54,988 nt of DNA from a bacterium D16-34. Lineage in GTDB: Bacteria > Actinomycetota > Coriobacteriia > Coriobacteriales > Eggerthellaceae. Under the pieces are notes generated by a model. The model worked only from the letters and a program-made list of their open reading frames with translations. It ran no database searches and had not been told where the DNA came from. The translations under genes and the position numbers were made by a program. This document shows, in pieces, positions 34,656-43,562 of this stretch. Position 1 is the first letter of the stretch; each line of letters starts with the position of its first letter. The stretch lies in NCBI GenBank assembly GCA_003612515.1, contig RAZB01000010.1, positions 1 through 54,988 on the forward strand, written 5' to 3'.

Positions 34656-35447
34656 ATGTCGTATAAAGTTCGCATAGAAAGTTTCGAAGGCCCTTTTGAC
34701 TTGCTCTTGTCTTTGGTAAGCAAGCAAAAGGTTGACATTGGCGCTATATCTATTACCCAGATTGCTGACCAGTATCTCTCTGAAGTATCCCGCATGGAGA
34801 ATTTGGACTTAGATGTAGCTTCAGACTTTTTGCTTGTGGCTTCAACGCTGCTTGAAATAAAGGCGGAAAGCTTACTTCCGCGCAAACGTGAAGCAGTTGA
34901 GGAAGAGTTTGAAGAGCTTCCTGCAAGTGAGGTTCGCGATATTTTGGTGGACAGGCTGCTTACTTACAAGCAGTACAAAAACGCCGCGAGCGCGCTTCAC
35001 ATGCGTTTTATTGCAGAGGGTCGCATGCATGCTCGACCCTTCGGTCCAGATGCTTGTTTTTTGGGTCTTATGCCTGATTATCTGAAGAATGTCACATTGG
35101 ATTCATTGGGATATTTGGCGGCAAATGCCCTTGCACGTCGCGATATATTTTTGCTTGAGTCTGAACATATTGCCGCAAAGCCAATCCCGGTTGAGGTGCA
35201 TGTTCGTGCTATTCATCGGCGAATCCAAAACAAAAAAGAGCTGCATTTTTCTGAGTTGATAGACAAAAATACACCAACACCTATTGTGGTGGTTACTTTT
35301 TTGGCCATCTTAGAGCTGTATAAACGCTCCATGGTTAAGCTTGAACAATCTGAGTTATTTGGTGATATCAGCATTGTCTATATCGAAGGCTCAGGTGAGC
35401 TTGATTTAACTGGCGAAGATGCGCTGAGTTCGGTAGGTAAGGAGTAA
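34656..35447 (+). CDS. scpA: Segregation and condensation protein A
   Basis: This is a 263-residue kleisin of the bacterial SMC complex. It starts YKVRIESFEGPFDLLLSLV, the signature of the family, includes DFLLVASTLLEIKAESLLPR, and ends in a winged-helix region. It bridges SMC heads in chromosome condensation. scpB begins four bases after its stop codon. Confidence 0.95.
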   Translation: MSYKVRIESFEGPFDLLLSLVSKQKVDIGAISITQIADQYLSEVSRMENLDLDVASDFLLVASTLLEIKAESLLPRKREAVEEEFEELPASEVRDILVDRLLTYKQYKNAASALHMRFIAEGRMHARPFGPDACFLGLMPDYLKNVTLDSLGYLAANALARRDIFLLESEHIAAKPIPVEVHVRAIHRRIQNKKELHFSELIDKNTPTPIVVVTFLAILELYKRSMVKLEQSELFGDISIVYIEGSGELDLTGEDALSSVGKE

Positions 35448-35451
35448 CAAC

Positions 35452-36273
35452 GTGGTTGAAGGATTACAAGAAAATCAGCTTAAAGGAGCGCTTGAAGCAC
35501 TTCTGTTTGTTACCGATGACGCAGTGTCTACCTTGGTGCTTTCGCAGATGTTGGAGGTTGAACCCGCTGAAGTTGAGCGAGCGCTTGTTGAGCTGAGAGA
35601 CGAATTCGAGCAGCAAAACCGCGGAATCCAGCTCCGTGAGGTGGCAGGAGGTTGGCGCTTGTTTACCCATCCTGCGTATCACGAGCTCATTGAGAAATAT
35701 GTCCTTTCGTGGGATACGCGTAAATTATCACAAGCCGCTTTAGAGACGTTGGCCATTGTGGCTTATCTGCAGCCGGTAACTCGAGCGCAAGTTGCCAGCG
35801 TGCGAGGGGTGAATTCGGACAGCGCCATTACTTCGCTTGTTGAGAAGGGGCTGTTGCGCGAGGCGGGAACTGCAGATACAGCAGGTAACCCAACACTGTA
35901 TGCTACAACTCGCGTCTTTTTGGAGAAATTTGGATTGCGAAGTGTAGCTGATTTGCCTGATCTTGATCAGTTTGCTCCCGATGACCAAACGCGTGAGTTT
36001 ATTCGCGAACGTCTATCTGCAACGCGCGAAGAAGCGGTTGTTTCTGAAGAGATCTTGCTCGATGAAGATGTGGATGGCTTATCGGAGGGCATCGAAATCC
36101 GAAGCGACGAGACAAAAGAGCCATCAGATCCATTTGATGGCGTGGTGATCGACTATGATCAAGATGCCCCTGATCCAGCTCAGCAGCTGCTTGCGCAAGC
36201 GGTCGCAAGTGGATTTGGTCTTGTTGAGAAAATCAATTTCGACGAACTAACGTTTGAGACCGACGATGAGTGA
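35452..36273 (+). CDS. scpB: Segregation and condensation protein B
   Basis: The 273-residue protein has two winged-helix domains (ALEALLFVTDDAVST near the start, LETLAIVAYLQPVTRAQVAS in the middle) that bind ScpA. The C-terminal ~85 residues are acidic and poorly conserved, longer than in the shortest homologues. The start is GTG 35452. The stop overlaps the next gene by eight bases. Confidence 0.94.
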   Translation: MVEGLQENQLKGALEALLFVTDDAVSTLVLSQMLEVEPAEVERALVELRDEFEQQNRGIQLREVAGGWRLFTHPAYHELIEKYVLSWDTRKLSQAALETLAIVAYLQPVTRAQVASVRGVNSDSAITSLVEKGLLREAGTADTAGNPTLYATTRVFLEKFGLRSVADLPDLDQFAPDDQTREFIRERLSATREEAVVSEEILLDEDVDGLSEGIEIRSDETKEPSDPFDGVVIDYDQDAPDPAQQLLAQAVASGFGLVEKINFDELTFETDDE

Positions 36274-37102
36274 TGATCGTATTGTTCCAATGCGGCTGCA
36301 ACGCTTTTTAGCGCGTGCGGGGGTGGCAAGTCGTCGTGGATCGGAAAACCTTATGACGGCTGGCCGCGTACGCGTAAATGGAAAAGTGGTTACTGAGCTT
36401 GGAAGCCGGGTGGATCCGCTTGTCGATGAGGTACGCGTAGATGATATTGTGGTGCATTACCAAGATGCGCCAACCACAATCATGCTTCACAAACCCGCAG
36501 GTTATGTGACCACTATGTCAGATCCGCAGGGTCGACATACCGTGAGCGAATTGGTGCCACTTAAAGACTATCCAGGGCTATATCCCTTGGGGCGTCTTGA
36601 TACCGACACGACAGGACTTTTGCTCTTTTCCACAGACGGATCGCTTGGTAATGGACTTTTGCATCCATCGCATCATGTAGATAAAGCCTATCTAGCGCTC
36701 GTTGAGGGCGTTCCTACTCAAGAGGAGCTTTGCGCGCTTGAAACAGGAATAGACTTAGATGATGGTCCTGCTGCTCCAGCATCAGTTGAGATTTTGTCTG
36801 GCGCCGATTATGTGCACGCGTGTGAAGTTATGCACATTAAGCTGCCCTTATCTGCCGGCAAGTTGCGCTCGCTTAAGACCCCTGAAGGGCGAAAGGGACA
36901 GGCTACACTGTGTCGGATAGTTATTCATGAGGGACGAAACAGGCAGGTTAAGCGCATGTTCGGCGCGATAGGGCATCCCGTTATTGCATTGCACAGAGAT
37001 GCCTTTGGACCTTTGGCTTTGGGTGATCTTGCGCAAGGTTCATGGCGCAAACTTACCGATAGTGAACAAGACCAGCTCAACAAGCTGGTTGGTGGGTGCT
37101 AG
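36266..37102 (+). CDS. rluB: RluB/RsuA-family pseudouridine synthase
   Basis: The 278-residue protein has an N-terminal S4 RNA-binding domain (RLQRFLARAGVASRRGSENL) and a catalytic domain with the Asp-containing motif GRLDTDTTGLLLFSTDG and the later EGRNRQVKRMFGAIGH. It isomerises a uridine of 23S rRNA (U2605 for RluB). ATG 36266, overlapping scpB by eight bases, is favoured over 36254. The scpA-scpB-rluB order is widespread in Gram-positive bacteria. Confidence 0.9.
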   Translation: MSDDRIVPMRLQRFLARAGVASRRGSENLMTAGRVRVNGKVVTELGSRVDPLVDEVRVDDIVVHYQDAPTTIMLHKPAGYVTTMSDPQGRHTVSELVPLKDYPGLYPLGRLDTDTTGLLLFSTDGSLGNGLLHPSHHVDKAYLALVEGVPTQEELCALETGIDLDDGPAAPASVEILSGADYVHACEVMHIKLPLSAGKLRSLKTPEGRKGQATLCRIVIHEGRNRQVKRMFGAIGHPVIALHRDAFGPLALGDLAQGSWRKLTDSEQDQLNKLVGGC

Positions 37103-37144
37103 AATACGGTGCGAACAAGATACCGTTACACGTGATCTGTTGTG

Positions 37145-37169
37145 GCTTTCGATTGTTTGCGAAAGCTTT
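37145..37169 (+). terminator. Weak hairpin, possible terminator before tyrA
   Basis: A 7-bp stem (37145-37151 with 37160-37166) with an 8-base loop is followed by only three T residues. It lies 40 bases after the rluB-like gene and may partly separate it from tyrA. Confidence 0.3.
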
Positions 37170-37217
37170 CAGTAGTCAATATCTGCAGATCACTAGCGTA
37201 TGAGAAGGAAATATCCG

Positions 37218-38390
37218 ATGAGTAAAGCGATTGAAACGCTGCAACCAGATATGCACTTTAAGGGCATTACGGTTATCGGTTTTGGCATGATTGGCGCTTC
37301 GTTTGCAGCTGCCGTGCGGGCGGTTTTTCCCGATGCACGTGTTATGGCAGTTGATACTGATGAGGTAACACTGAGCGCGGCACTTGAAAAGGGGTGGGCA
37401 TCCGCCATTGCAACACCCGATGATCCGGCTTTTCGCGAGTTTATCCAAAATGAGTGCGATTTGGTAATGATGGCAACACCAGCAAGTGCAGTTGAGTGGT
37501 ATTTACGCTCGTTGTCAGAATGGGGCTTCGATGGCATTTTGACTGATACCGCTTCAACAAAAACGAAGATTTCTGCGTTGGCTTCACAGGTGTTAACGCA
37601 TCCGGAAAACTATATCCCGGGTCATCCCATGGCGGGTTCTGAAAAAAGCGGCATAGCCGGTGCGCGACCAGATCTGTTCAAAGGAGCGCATTGGATTTTA
37701 TGTCCAGACTCAACGATGCCTGCAGAGCATTATCCGCGACTTCATGAACTTATTACCTCGCTTGGCGCCCGCGTTATCGCGCTTCCTCGCGAAGATCATG
37801 ATGCAGCGGTTGCTGTGGTAAGCCACGTGCCACATTTTGTTGCATCATCGCTTGTGCAGCTGGCAGCGCATCATGCCGATGAGCAGCAATCGCTTATGCG
37901 CCTTATGGCTGGTGGCTTTAAGGATTCAACTCGAATAGCGGCAGGTTCGCCAGAGCTGTGGTGCGGCATTGCATTTGATAATAAAGAAGCCCTGACAGAT
38001 GGGCTTTGCGAAATGCAAGACATCATTGGCGAATTTGTCGATGCGCTTCAAGCTGATGATCGCATGAGGCTAACAGAGTTGTTAGCTGAGGCAGCAACAG
38101 TTCGTCGCTCTCTTCCGGCAGCTTGGATTCCTTCTACCGAGCGTTTGCTTGAGGTTCGAATTCCCATGGAGAACCGCCCTGGTGTTGTTGCAGAGGTGAC
38201 AACATTGGCAAGTTCAGTTGGTTGTAATATTCAATCTATTGAAATTGATCATGTGACCGAAGACAGCGCTGTGTTGAGCTTGGTTTTGACCGACGAAGGT
38301 GACGTTGGCAAGTTAAGCATTCAGCTGATCAACGCTGGTTTTTCTGTATCATTTAGTCCGTTAACTGCGAAAGAGCACGTCCATGTCTAA
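37218..38390 (+). CDS. tyrA: Prephenate dehydrogenase with ACT domain
   Basis: The 390-residue enzyme oxidatively decarboxylates prephenate to 4-hydroxyphenylpyruvate in tyrosine synthesis. It has the NAD motif GFGMIGASFAAAV, the active-site GHPMAGSEKSGI and a C-terminal ACT domain (IPMENRPGVVAEVTTLA), which suggests tyrosine feedback control. ATG 37218 is preferred, with gaaggaa seven bases upstream. Its 3' end overlaps aroA by eight bases. Confidence 0.93.
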   Translation: MSKAIETLQPDMHFKGITVIGFGMIGASFAAAVRAVFPDARVMAVDTDEVTLSAALEKGWASAIATPDDPAFREFIQNECDLVMMATPASAVEWYLRSLSEWGFDGILTDTASTKTKISALASQVLTHPENYIPGHPMAGSEKSGIAGARPDLFKGAHWILCPDSTMPAEHYPRLHELITSLGARVIALPREDHDAAVAVVSHVPHFVASSLVQLAAHHADEQQSLMRLMAGGFKDSTRIAAGSPELWCGIAFDNKEALTDGLCEMQDIIGEFVDALQADDRMRLTELLAEAATVRRSLPAAWIPSTERLLEVRIPMENRPGVVAEVTTLASSVGCNIQSIEIDHVTEDSAVLSLVLTDEGDVGKLSIQLINAGFSVSFSPLTAKEHVHV

Positions 38391-39708
38391 TGAAACTATA
38401 ACGACAATCAGACCACTTCAGGCTCCGCTTGATGGCACAACTCATGTGCCAGGAGATAAGTCAATTTCACATCGTGCGGTTTTGTTCGCCGCTATGGCTG
38501 AAGGAACATCTTCTTTGAGCGGTGTTTTGGATTCAGAAGATGTGTGTGCCTCAATTGCTGCAACGAAAGCTCTTGGCGCCAAGGTTGATCTGACTAAACA
38601 AGAAGATGGCTCTTTGGCAGGAAGCATAACCGGTTGGGGACAAGCCGGTCCAACTCAACCTCAAGATGCTATTGATTGTGGGAATTCCGGTACCACCGCA
38701 AGGCTTTTGATGGGCATTTTGGCTCCGTGGAATATTCGCGTGACGCTGACAGGTGATAGCTCGCTGCAGCGCCGCCCCATGCGCCGTATTACCGCACCAC
38801 TCATGAAGATGGGTGCACGCTTTGAGCCCGAAGGCCAAGAAACGCTTCCTATTACGGTATGCGGAACAGATCAGCTTCACGCTATTTCTTATGATGCACC
38901 GATGGCATCAGCACAGCTTAAAACCGCTGTTTTGCTTGCTGGTGTATATGCGCAAGGAACAACAACCTTACGTGAGCCCTCCGCATCAAGAAACCATACC
39001 GAGTTAATGCTACCTGAATTTGGAGTGCCTACTACCGCTGCAGACAGAAGTGCATCAGTTACCGGCCCGGAGTACCTCAAATCAGCTGATGTGGTTGTGC
39101 CAGGAGATCCTTCTTCGGCGGCGTTTTTGGCAAGTGCTGCGCTTCTTAAACCAAAGAGCCATGTGGTAATTGAAAATGTGAGCCTCAATACTGCTCGCAT
39201 TGGTTTTACGCGCACGCTTGAGCGCATGGGTGCAGATATTTCGGTGCATTATAGTGGTGCTGCCGGAAAAGAGCCTTATGGCGCTATCGAGGTTCGCTAT
39301 ACGCCGGTTCTTCGAGGGTGTGAGATTCCGGCTGATAAGATCGCATCAATCGTGGATGAAATTCCTGTATTGTCGCTGGTGGCAGCCCATGCTCGCGGGG
39401 TAACTATTTTCCGAGAAGTGAGCGAGCTGCGCGTCAAAGAAACCGATAGGCTTGCAGAGATTATCACCGGTCTTGAAAAACTTGGTGTAGATGCCTGGGT
39501 TGAGGGCAATGATCTATTTATCGAAGGTCAACCCGATCTGGCAAGCGAACCGGGGCTGGTATTTGAATCCCACGGGGATCATCGCTTGGCAATGACGTGG
39601 TCATTGGTGGGGTTATGTGGAGAAGAGCCGGTTGATATTGTTGATTTTGAGTCAGTGGCGGTAAGCTATCCACAGTTTTTAACCGATATAGAGAGGTTGG
39701 CGAAATGA
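38383..39708 (+). CDS. aroA: 3-phosphoshikimate 1-carboxyvinyltransferase (EPSP synthase)
   Basis: The 441-residue enzyme of the shikimate pathway joins PEP to shikimate-3-phosphate. Motifs seen are VPGDKSISHRAVLFAAM (phosphate binding), DCGNSGTTARLLMG, RRPMRRI and ELRVKETDRLAEI. Gly in NSGTTAR is followed by Thr-Thr-Ala as in many Gram-positive enzymes. It overlaps tyrA upstream by eight bases and cmk downstream by four (ATGA). Confidence 0.96.
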   Translation: MSNETITTIRPLQAPLDGTTHVPGDKSISHRAVLFAAMAEGTSSLSGVLDSEDVCASIAATKALGAKVDLTKQEDGSLAGSITGWGQAGPTQPQDAIDCGNSGTTARLLMGILAPWNIRVTLTGDSSLQRRPMRRITAPLMKMGARFEPEGQETLPITVCGTDQLHAISYDAPMASAQLKTAVLLAGVYAQGTTTLREPSASRNHTELMLPEFGVPTTAADRSASVTGPEYLKSADVVVPGDPSSAAFLASAALLKPKSHVVIENVSLNTARIGFTRTLERMGADISVHYSGAAGKEPYGAIEVRYTPVLRGCEIPADKIASIVDEIPVLSLVAAHARGVTIFREVSELRVKETDRLAEIITGLEKLGVDAWVEGNDLFIEGQPDLASEPGLVFESHGDHRLAMTWSLVGLCGEEPVDIVDFESVAVSYPQFLTDIERLAK

Positions 39709-40379
39709 TCGTCGCTATAGACGGACCTAGTGGAGCAGGTAAGTCAACTGTTGCAAAAGCAGTAGCACGCACATTAGGTTTTTCTTGCTTAGATACTGGT
39801 GCAATGTATAGAGCTATTGCATGGTTGGCACTCAACGAAGGCGTTTCGCTTGATGACAATGAAGCGCTTGGCGAGCTTGCAAAAACAGCCGAGATTTCTT
39901 TTGTGCACGAGGCGGGAGATCCTTTGCCTCGTCGCGTTATTATCGCTGGTAATGATGTTACCGAGGCTATTCGAACATCTGAGATCGATCGAGCTGTGAG
40001 CCCCGTTTCAGCTGCACCTGCAGTGCGTGAAGCATTGGTTGCCCAACAACAGCGCATCGGTCGTTTGGGTAATTATGTCGTAGAGGGACGCGATATCGGT
40101 ACGGTCGTTTTCCCTGAAGCTTCCGTCAAGGTGTTTTTAACGGCATCTCCTGAAGAGCGAGCGCATCGACGCGTTCGTCAAAACGTTGACCGTGGCGTAG
40201 GCTCCATTGATTATGATGAAGTGCTAGCTGACATTATTCGTCGTGATGAATATGATTCGAATCGTGCGACGTCGCCATTAAAGCCTGCCCCAGATGCGCA
40301 TTTGCTTGATTCTACTGGCCTCTATATTGAACAAATTATTTCTGAAATTTGCGAATTGGCTAATCAGGCTTCAGAGTAG
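39705..40379 (+). CDS. cmk: Cytidylate kinase
   Basis: The 224-residue P-loop kinase phosphorylates CMP and dCMP. The P-loop is AIDGPSGAGKSTVAKAVAR, the substrate motif LDTGAMYRAIAWLAL, and the lid region holds GRDIGTVVFPEA. The start overlaps the aroA stop by four bases. It also recycles the CMP released in phospholipid synthesis, and it would recycle CMP released from CDP-choline use, a link that is inference. Confidence 0.96.
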   Translation: MIVAIDGPSGAGKSTVAKAVARTLGFSCLDTGAMYRAIAWLALNEGVSLDDNEALGELAKTAEISFVHEAGDPLPRRVIIAGNDVTEAIRTSEIDRAVSPVSAAPAVREALVAQQQRIGRLGNYVVEGRDIGTVVFPEASVKVFLTASPEERAHRRVRQNVDRGVGSIDYDEVLADIIRRDEYDSNRATSPLKPAPDAHLLDSTGLYIEQIISEICELANQASE

Positions 40380-40400
40380 GCTGGTGCGAAAGGACCGGAT

Positions 40401-41252
40401 ATGGGACTGTTTTTGTCGCAGGAGCAAATGTGGGATAGGCCACTTGGTGGCACCTCAACCGAAAAGCAAATTCCGCATTGGGCTGGCAATATATTATTCG
40501 TGCTTGTGGGCGGTCTTTGCAAGTTGTTATTTCGCTATCGAGTGGACAACCGACAGAATTTGCGTGGGTTTAAGAACAAAACAGGCGTGGTTGTCGTATG
40601 CAATCACACATCATTTTTAGATGTGGTATTTATCTATCTTGCTGCGCGAACCAAGCAATGGGTTCGCCTTATGGGACGAGAGAGCCTCTTTGATAATGCG
40701 GGAGGTTTGCTTGGACAGATTCTCACGCGCGTTGGTGCTTTTCCGGTAAAGCGAGATTCCGCTGATAGAACCTCCATCAAACGCGCAACACGCATGTTGA
40801 AAAACAATGAGCTGGTTGGCATTTTGCCAGAGGGCACTCGTCGTGGTAAAAGCAACAGAACGCCTGAGATTCACGCGGGAGCTGCTTTTATTGCCAAGAT
40901 GGGTCATGCGCCAATTTTGCCTATGACCGTGCGCAATGCTGAACTAGTTAAGCAAAAAGGACAACGCGTTCGATTCCCCAAGATTACTGTGGAGTACGGA
41001 AACCCGATTTTAGTAGGAGACTTCGACTTTTTGCCAAAAGACGATCGTTTGGAGGCATGTACCTGGTATGCCATGCGTCAATGCTTTGCACTTTCACAGC
41101 ATTGCGCACCTGAAGATGTTGATATGGTGTCGCTCTTTCCTGGTGGACGTGATTTTACTGAGGTCTTTCGCGAGCATCCTGTGCCAGTTCATACAACCGA
41201 AGAAGCAGTAACGGCACTAGAGCAGACGCATGCCGAAAAGATGGCAAAGTAG
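40401..41252 (+). CDS. plsC: 1-acyl-sn-glycerol-3-phosphate acyltransferase
   Basis: The 283-residue protein has the acyltransferase HX4D motif NHTSFLDVVF, and PEGTRRGKSN about 75 residues later, preceded by one N-terminal hydrophobic segment. It makes phosphatidic acid at the membrane. It is longer than minimal PlsC by a polar C-terminus. It is 21 bases after cmk and followed six bases later by ispH, an order common in Gram-positive bacteria. Confidence 0.9.
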   Translation: MGLFLSQEQMWDRPLGGTSTEKQIPHWAGNILFVLVGGLCKLLFRYRVDNRQNLRGFKNKTGVVVVCNHTSFLDVVFIYLAARTKQWVRLMGRESLFDNAGGLLGQILTRVGAFPVKRDSADRTSIKRATRMLKNNELVGILPEGTRRGKSNRTPEIHAGAAFIAKMGHAPILPMTVRNAELVKQKGQRVRFPKITVEYGNPILVGDFDFLPKDDRLEACTWYAMRQCFALSQHCAPEDVDMVSLFPGGRDFTEVFREHPVPVHTTEEAVTALEQTHAEKMAK

Positions 41253-41258
41253 GTTATC

Positions 41259-42116
41259 GTGGAAGTAATACGAGCTCAGCGAGCTGGCGCTTGCTATGGC
41301 GTGAAACGCGCATTAGATATGGCTTATGATTTGGTCGAACATGATACGCCGGCATATTCGCTCGGTTCGCTTATTCATAACCCCCAAGTTGTAGCTGACC
41401 TGTCGCAACAAGGAGTGCGTGCGGTAGATGATATCTCGGCAATACCCGCAAACGCCCAAGACGGTCAGTCAACTGCGGTAATAATTCGCAGTCATGGAGT
41501 TACTCCTGAAGTGTTGGCTGAAGTTGAAGCGGCTGGTTACGATATCGTAGACGCTACCTGTCCTCATGTTGCACGTGCGCAAAAAGCTGCTGCTGAGCTT
41601 GCGAACCGAGGCGCTCGCGTCATCGTCTTAGGCGAAGCGGGGCATCCTGAAGTGCAGGGTCTTCAGGCGTGGGCGCTGAATGCCGGAGCAAAAGTGGACG
41701 TGGTTGGATCCCCTGATGATATTCCTGTTGGATTGTATGATCCGGTAGGTGTTGTGGTGCAAACCACGCAAAAGCGTGCAACCCTTGATGCGGTTGTAGA
41801 AGCACTCACGTCTCAAGGTTTGCATCCTATCGTGAAAAACACTATTTGCGCTGCAACATCGCAGCGACAAGAAGCGGCAGCTGAAGTGGCGGCTCAGGTT
41901 GATGCTATGGTCATTATTGGTGGCAGAAATTCTTCTAACACCACGCGCCTTGCTGAGATTTGCGAAGCGGCATGTCCACGTTCGTATCATATTGAATCTG
42001 CTGATGAGTTGCGTGATGAGTGGTTTGAGGGATGTACGTGTGTTGGTGTGACGGCTGGTGCGAGCACCCCCGAGGAGCAGATTGCTGCATGCGTTGTGCG
42101 ATTGGAACAAATGTAG
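41259..42116 (+). CDS. ispH: 4-hydroxy-3-methylbut-2-enyl diphosphate reductase
   Basis: The 285-residue iron-sulfur enzyme makes the last step of the MEP isoprenoid pathway. The three cluster cysteines are visible in GACYGVKRAL (about residue 13), DATCPHV (about 99) and NTICAATSQRQ (about 195). IRSHGVTPE and GASTPEEQI are also typical. The start is GTG 41259, six bases after plsC. Confidence 0.96.
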   Translation: MEVIRAQRAGACYGVKRALDMAYDLVEHDTPAYSLGSLIHNPQVVADLSQQGVRAVDDISAIPANAQDGQSTAVIIRSHGVTPEVLAEVEAAGYDIVDATCPHVARAQKAAAELANRGARVIVLGEAGHPEVQGLQAWALNAGAKVDVVGSPDDIPVGLYDPVGVVVQTTQKRATLDAVVEALTSQGLHPIVKNTICAATSQRQEAAAEVAAQVDAMVIIGGRNSSNTTRLAEICEAACPRSYHIESADELRDEWFEGCTCVGVTAGASTPEEQIAACVVRLEQM

Positions 42117-42128
42117 CGAGGCGCAGCT

Positions 42129-43535
42129 GTGATATATCCAACCTATGACATGGAAAAATGCGGCGATTGTTCATGTGGTCAGCCCGCAGCGCTCATACGT
42201 TTTGTTGAACCGTTAAGCCCAGCCGATGATGCAGGATTTTCGCCGGGGTGCAAGCTAACAAGCGTGGATGGGCACCCGCTTCGCGATCTTATTGATTGGC
42301 GCTGGCTAAGCGATGGCGACATCATAGAGGTTGGCTATGTTGACTTAGATGGCGAAGCAGGCAGTGTTGAGCTTGAGCGAGATGCAGGCCAAGACTGGGG
42401 TTTTGAGTTTGACGGCGTCATTTTTGATGAGATAAAACAATGCCGAAATGCTTGTACGTTCTGCTTTATGCGTCAGCTTCCTGATCACTTGCGCCCTTCG
42501 CTTACCCTGCGTGATGATGATTTTAGATTGAGCTTTTTAAGTGGCACTTTTGTCACCTTTACCAATCTCAAAGAGGCAGATGAAGCTCGCATTGTTGAAC
42601 AGGCGCTCTCGCCTTTGCGCGTCTCACTCCACGCTTACGATGCGCACGTGCGCCGTCGCATTATTGGCAAGCATGCCGAGCATGGCTTAGAAGCGCTCAA
42701 GCGTCTTTTGGCTGCGGGTATTCATTTTCATGCGCAAATCGTTTTGATGCCTGATGAAAATGATGGCGAAGTATTGCAAGAAACGCTTGCGTGGGCATAT
42801 GGGCAACAAGGTGTCGAAGATGTTTGCATTGTGCCGCTTGGCTACACCAAACACCAACACCAGTTCTCAAAAAGCTTTAATGACCCTGCCACTTCGCGCG
42901 AAGTACTTAAGCTCATTGAGCCCTTTCAGAAGCGCGCGCTTGTCGAGCGGCAAACGCCCTGGGTATTTGCCGCAGATGAGTTTTATTCCAATGCCTATCA
43001 AGATGACCTGCTCAACAATCTTCCTGATGCACAGTTTTATGGTGACTTCGCTATGTTTGAAGATGGTGTTGGTATTATTCGTACCTTTGTAGATGATTGG
43101 CATGAGGCTCAAAACTTAGGGCTCGTTGATCAGCTGGCAGAAGTCTGTCGTGAGCATAATCGGCGGGTGTATATGGTGCTCGGAGACGCTACGAAGCATT
43201 TTTTCTCAGCACTGCTTGAAAACTCAAACTTGGCCGGGTGGCTTTGTCCGCTTTATGTTGATAACACCTTTTTTGGTGGCAATGTTGATGTAACTGGTCT
43301 TTTGTGCGGCTGTGATGTGGCTTGTGCTATTAAGAGCCAGGCTACCTTGGATCCTGATGCGTACTTTGCGCTTTTGCGCGTTATGTTTAATGACTCTGGT
43401 GTTACGTTAGATGATATGAATGTACAACAGATTAAAACCGCTACGGGGTGTGCGCTTGGCGTGGTATCCTGTCAACCGACAGAATTTTTACCAGAACTGA
43501 TAGCTGACCTGTCTTTGTCTGGGTCGGGCTTGTAA
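42129..43535 (+). CDS. DUF512 radical-SAM-like protein with N-terminal PDZ domain
   Basis: This 468-residue protein of the DUF512 family has a PDZ-like N-terminus (PGCKLTSVDGHPLRDLIDWR), a radical-SAM-type core with a CX3CX2C cluster motif (CRNACTFCFMRQLPDHLRPS), then the DUF512 region ending LSGSGL. Near the start is an extra cysteine group, CGDCSCGQ. The gene precedes der in many Gram-positive genomes; the substrate is unknown, and a role in ribosome-related assembly is sometimes guessed from that neighbour. The start is GTG 42129 with a weak gagg site; ATG 42147 is possible. Confidence 0.85.
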   Translation: MIYPTYDMEKCGDCSCGQPAALIRFVEPLSPADDAGFSPGCKLTSVDGHPLRDLIDWRWLSDGDIIEVGYVDLDGEAGSVELERDAGQDWGFEFDGVIFDEIKQCRNACTFCFMRQLPDHLRPSLTLRDDDFRLSFLSGTFVTFTNLKEADEARIVEQALSPLRVSLHAYDAHVRRRIIGKHAEHGLEALKRLLAAGIHFHAQIVLMPDENDGEVLQETLAWAYGQQGVEDVCIVPLGYTKHQHQFSKSFNDPATSREVLKLIEPFQKRALVERQTPWVFAADEFYSNAYQDDLLNNLPDAQFYGDFAMFEDGVGIIRTFVDDWHEAQNLGLVDQLAEVCREHNRRVYMVLGDATKHFFSALLENSNLAGWLCPLYVDNTFFGGNVDVTGLLCGCDVACAIKSQATLDPDAYFALLRVMFNDSGVTLDDMNVQQIKTATGCALGVVSCQPTEFLPELIADLSLSGSGL

Positions 43536-43562
43536 TCAAACTAAACATCGTGAGGTAAAACT

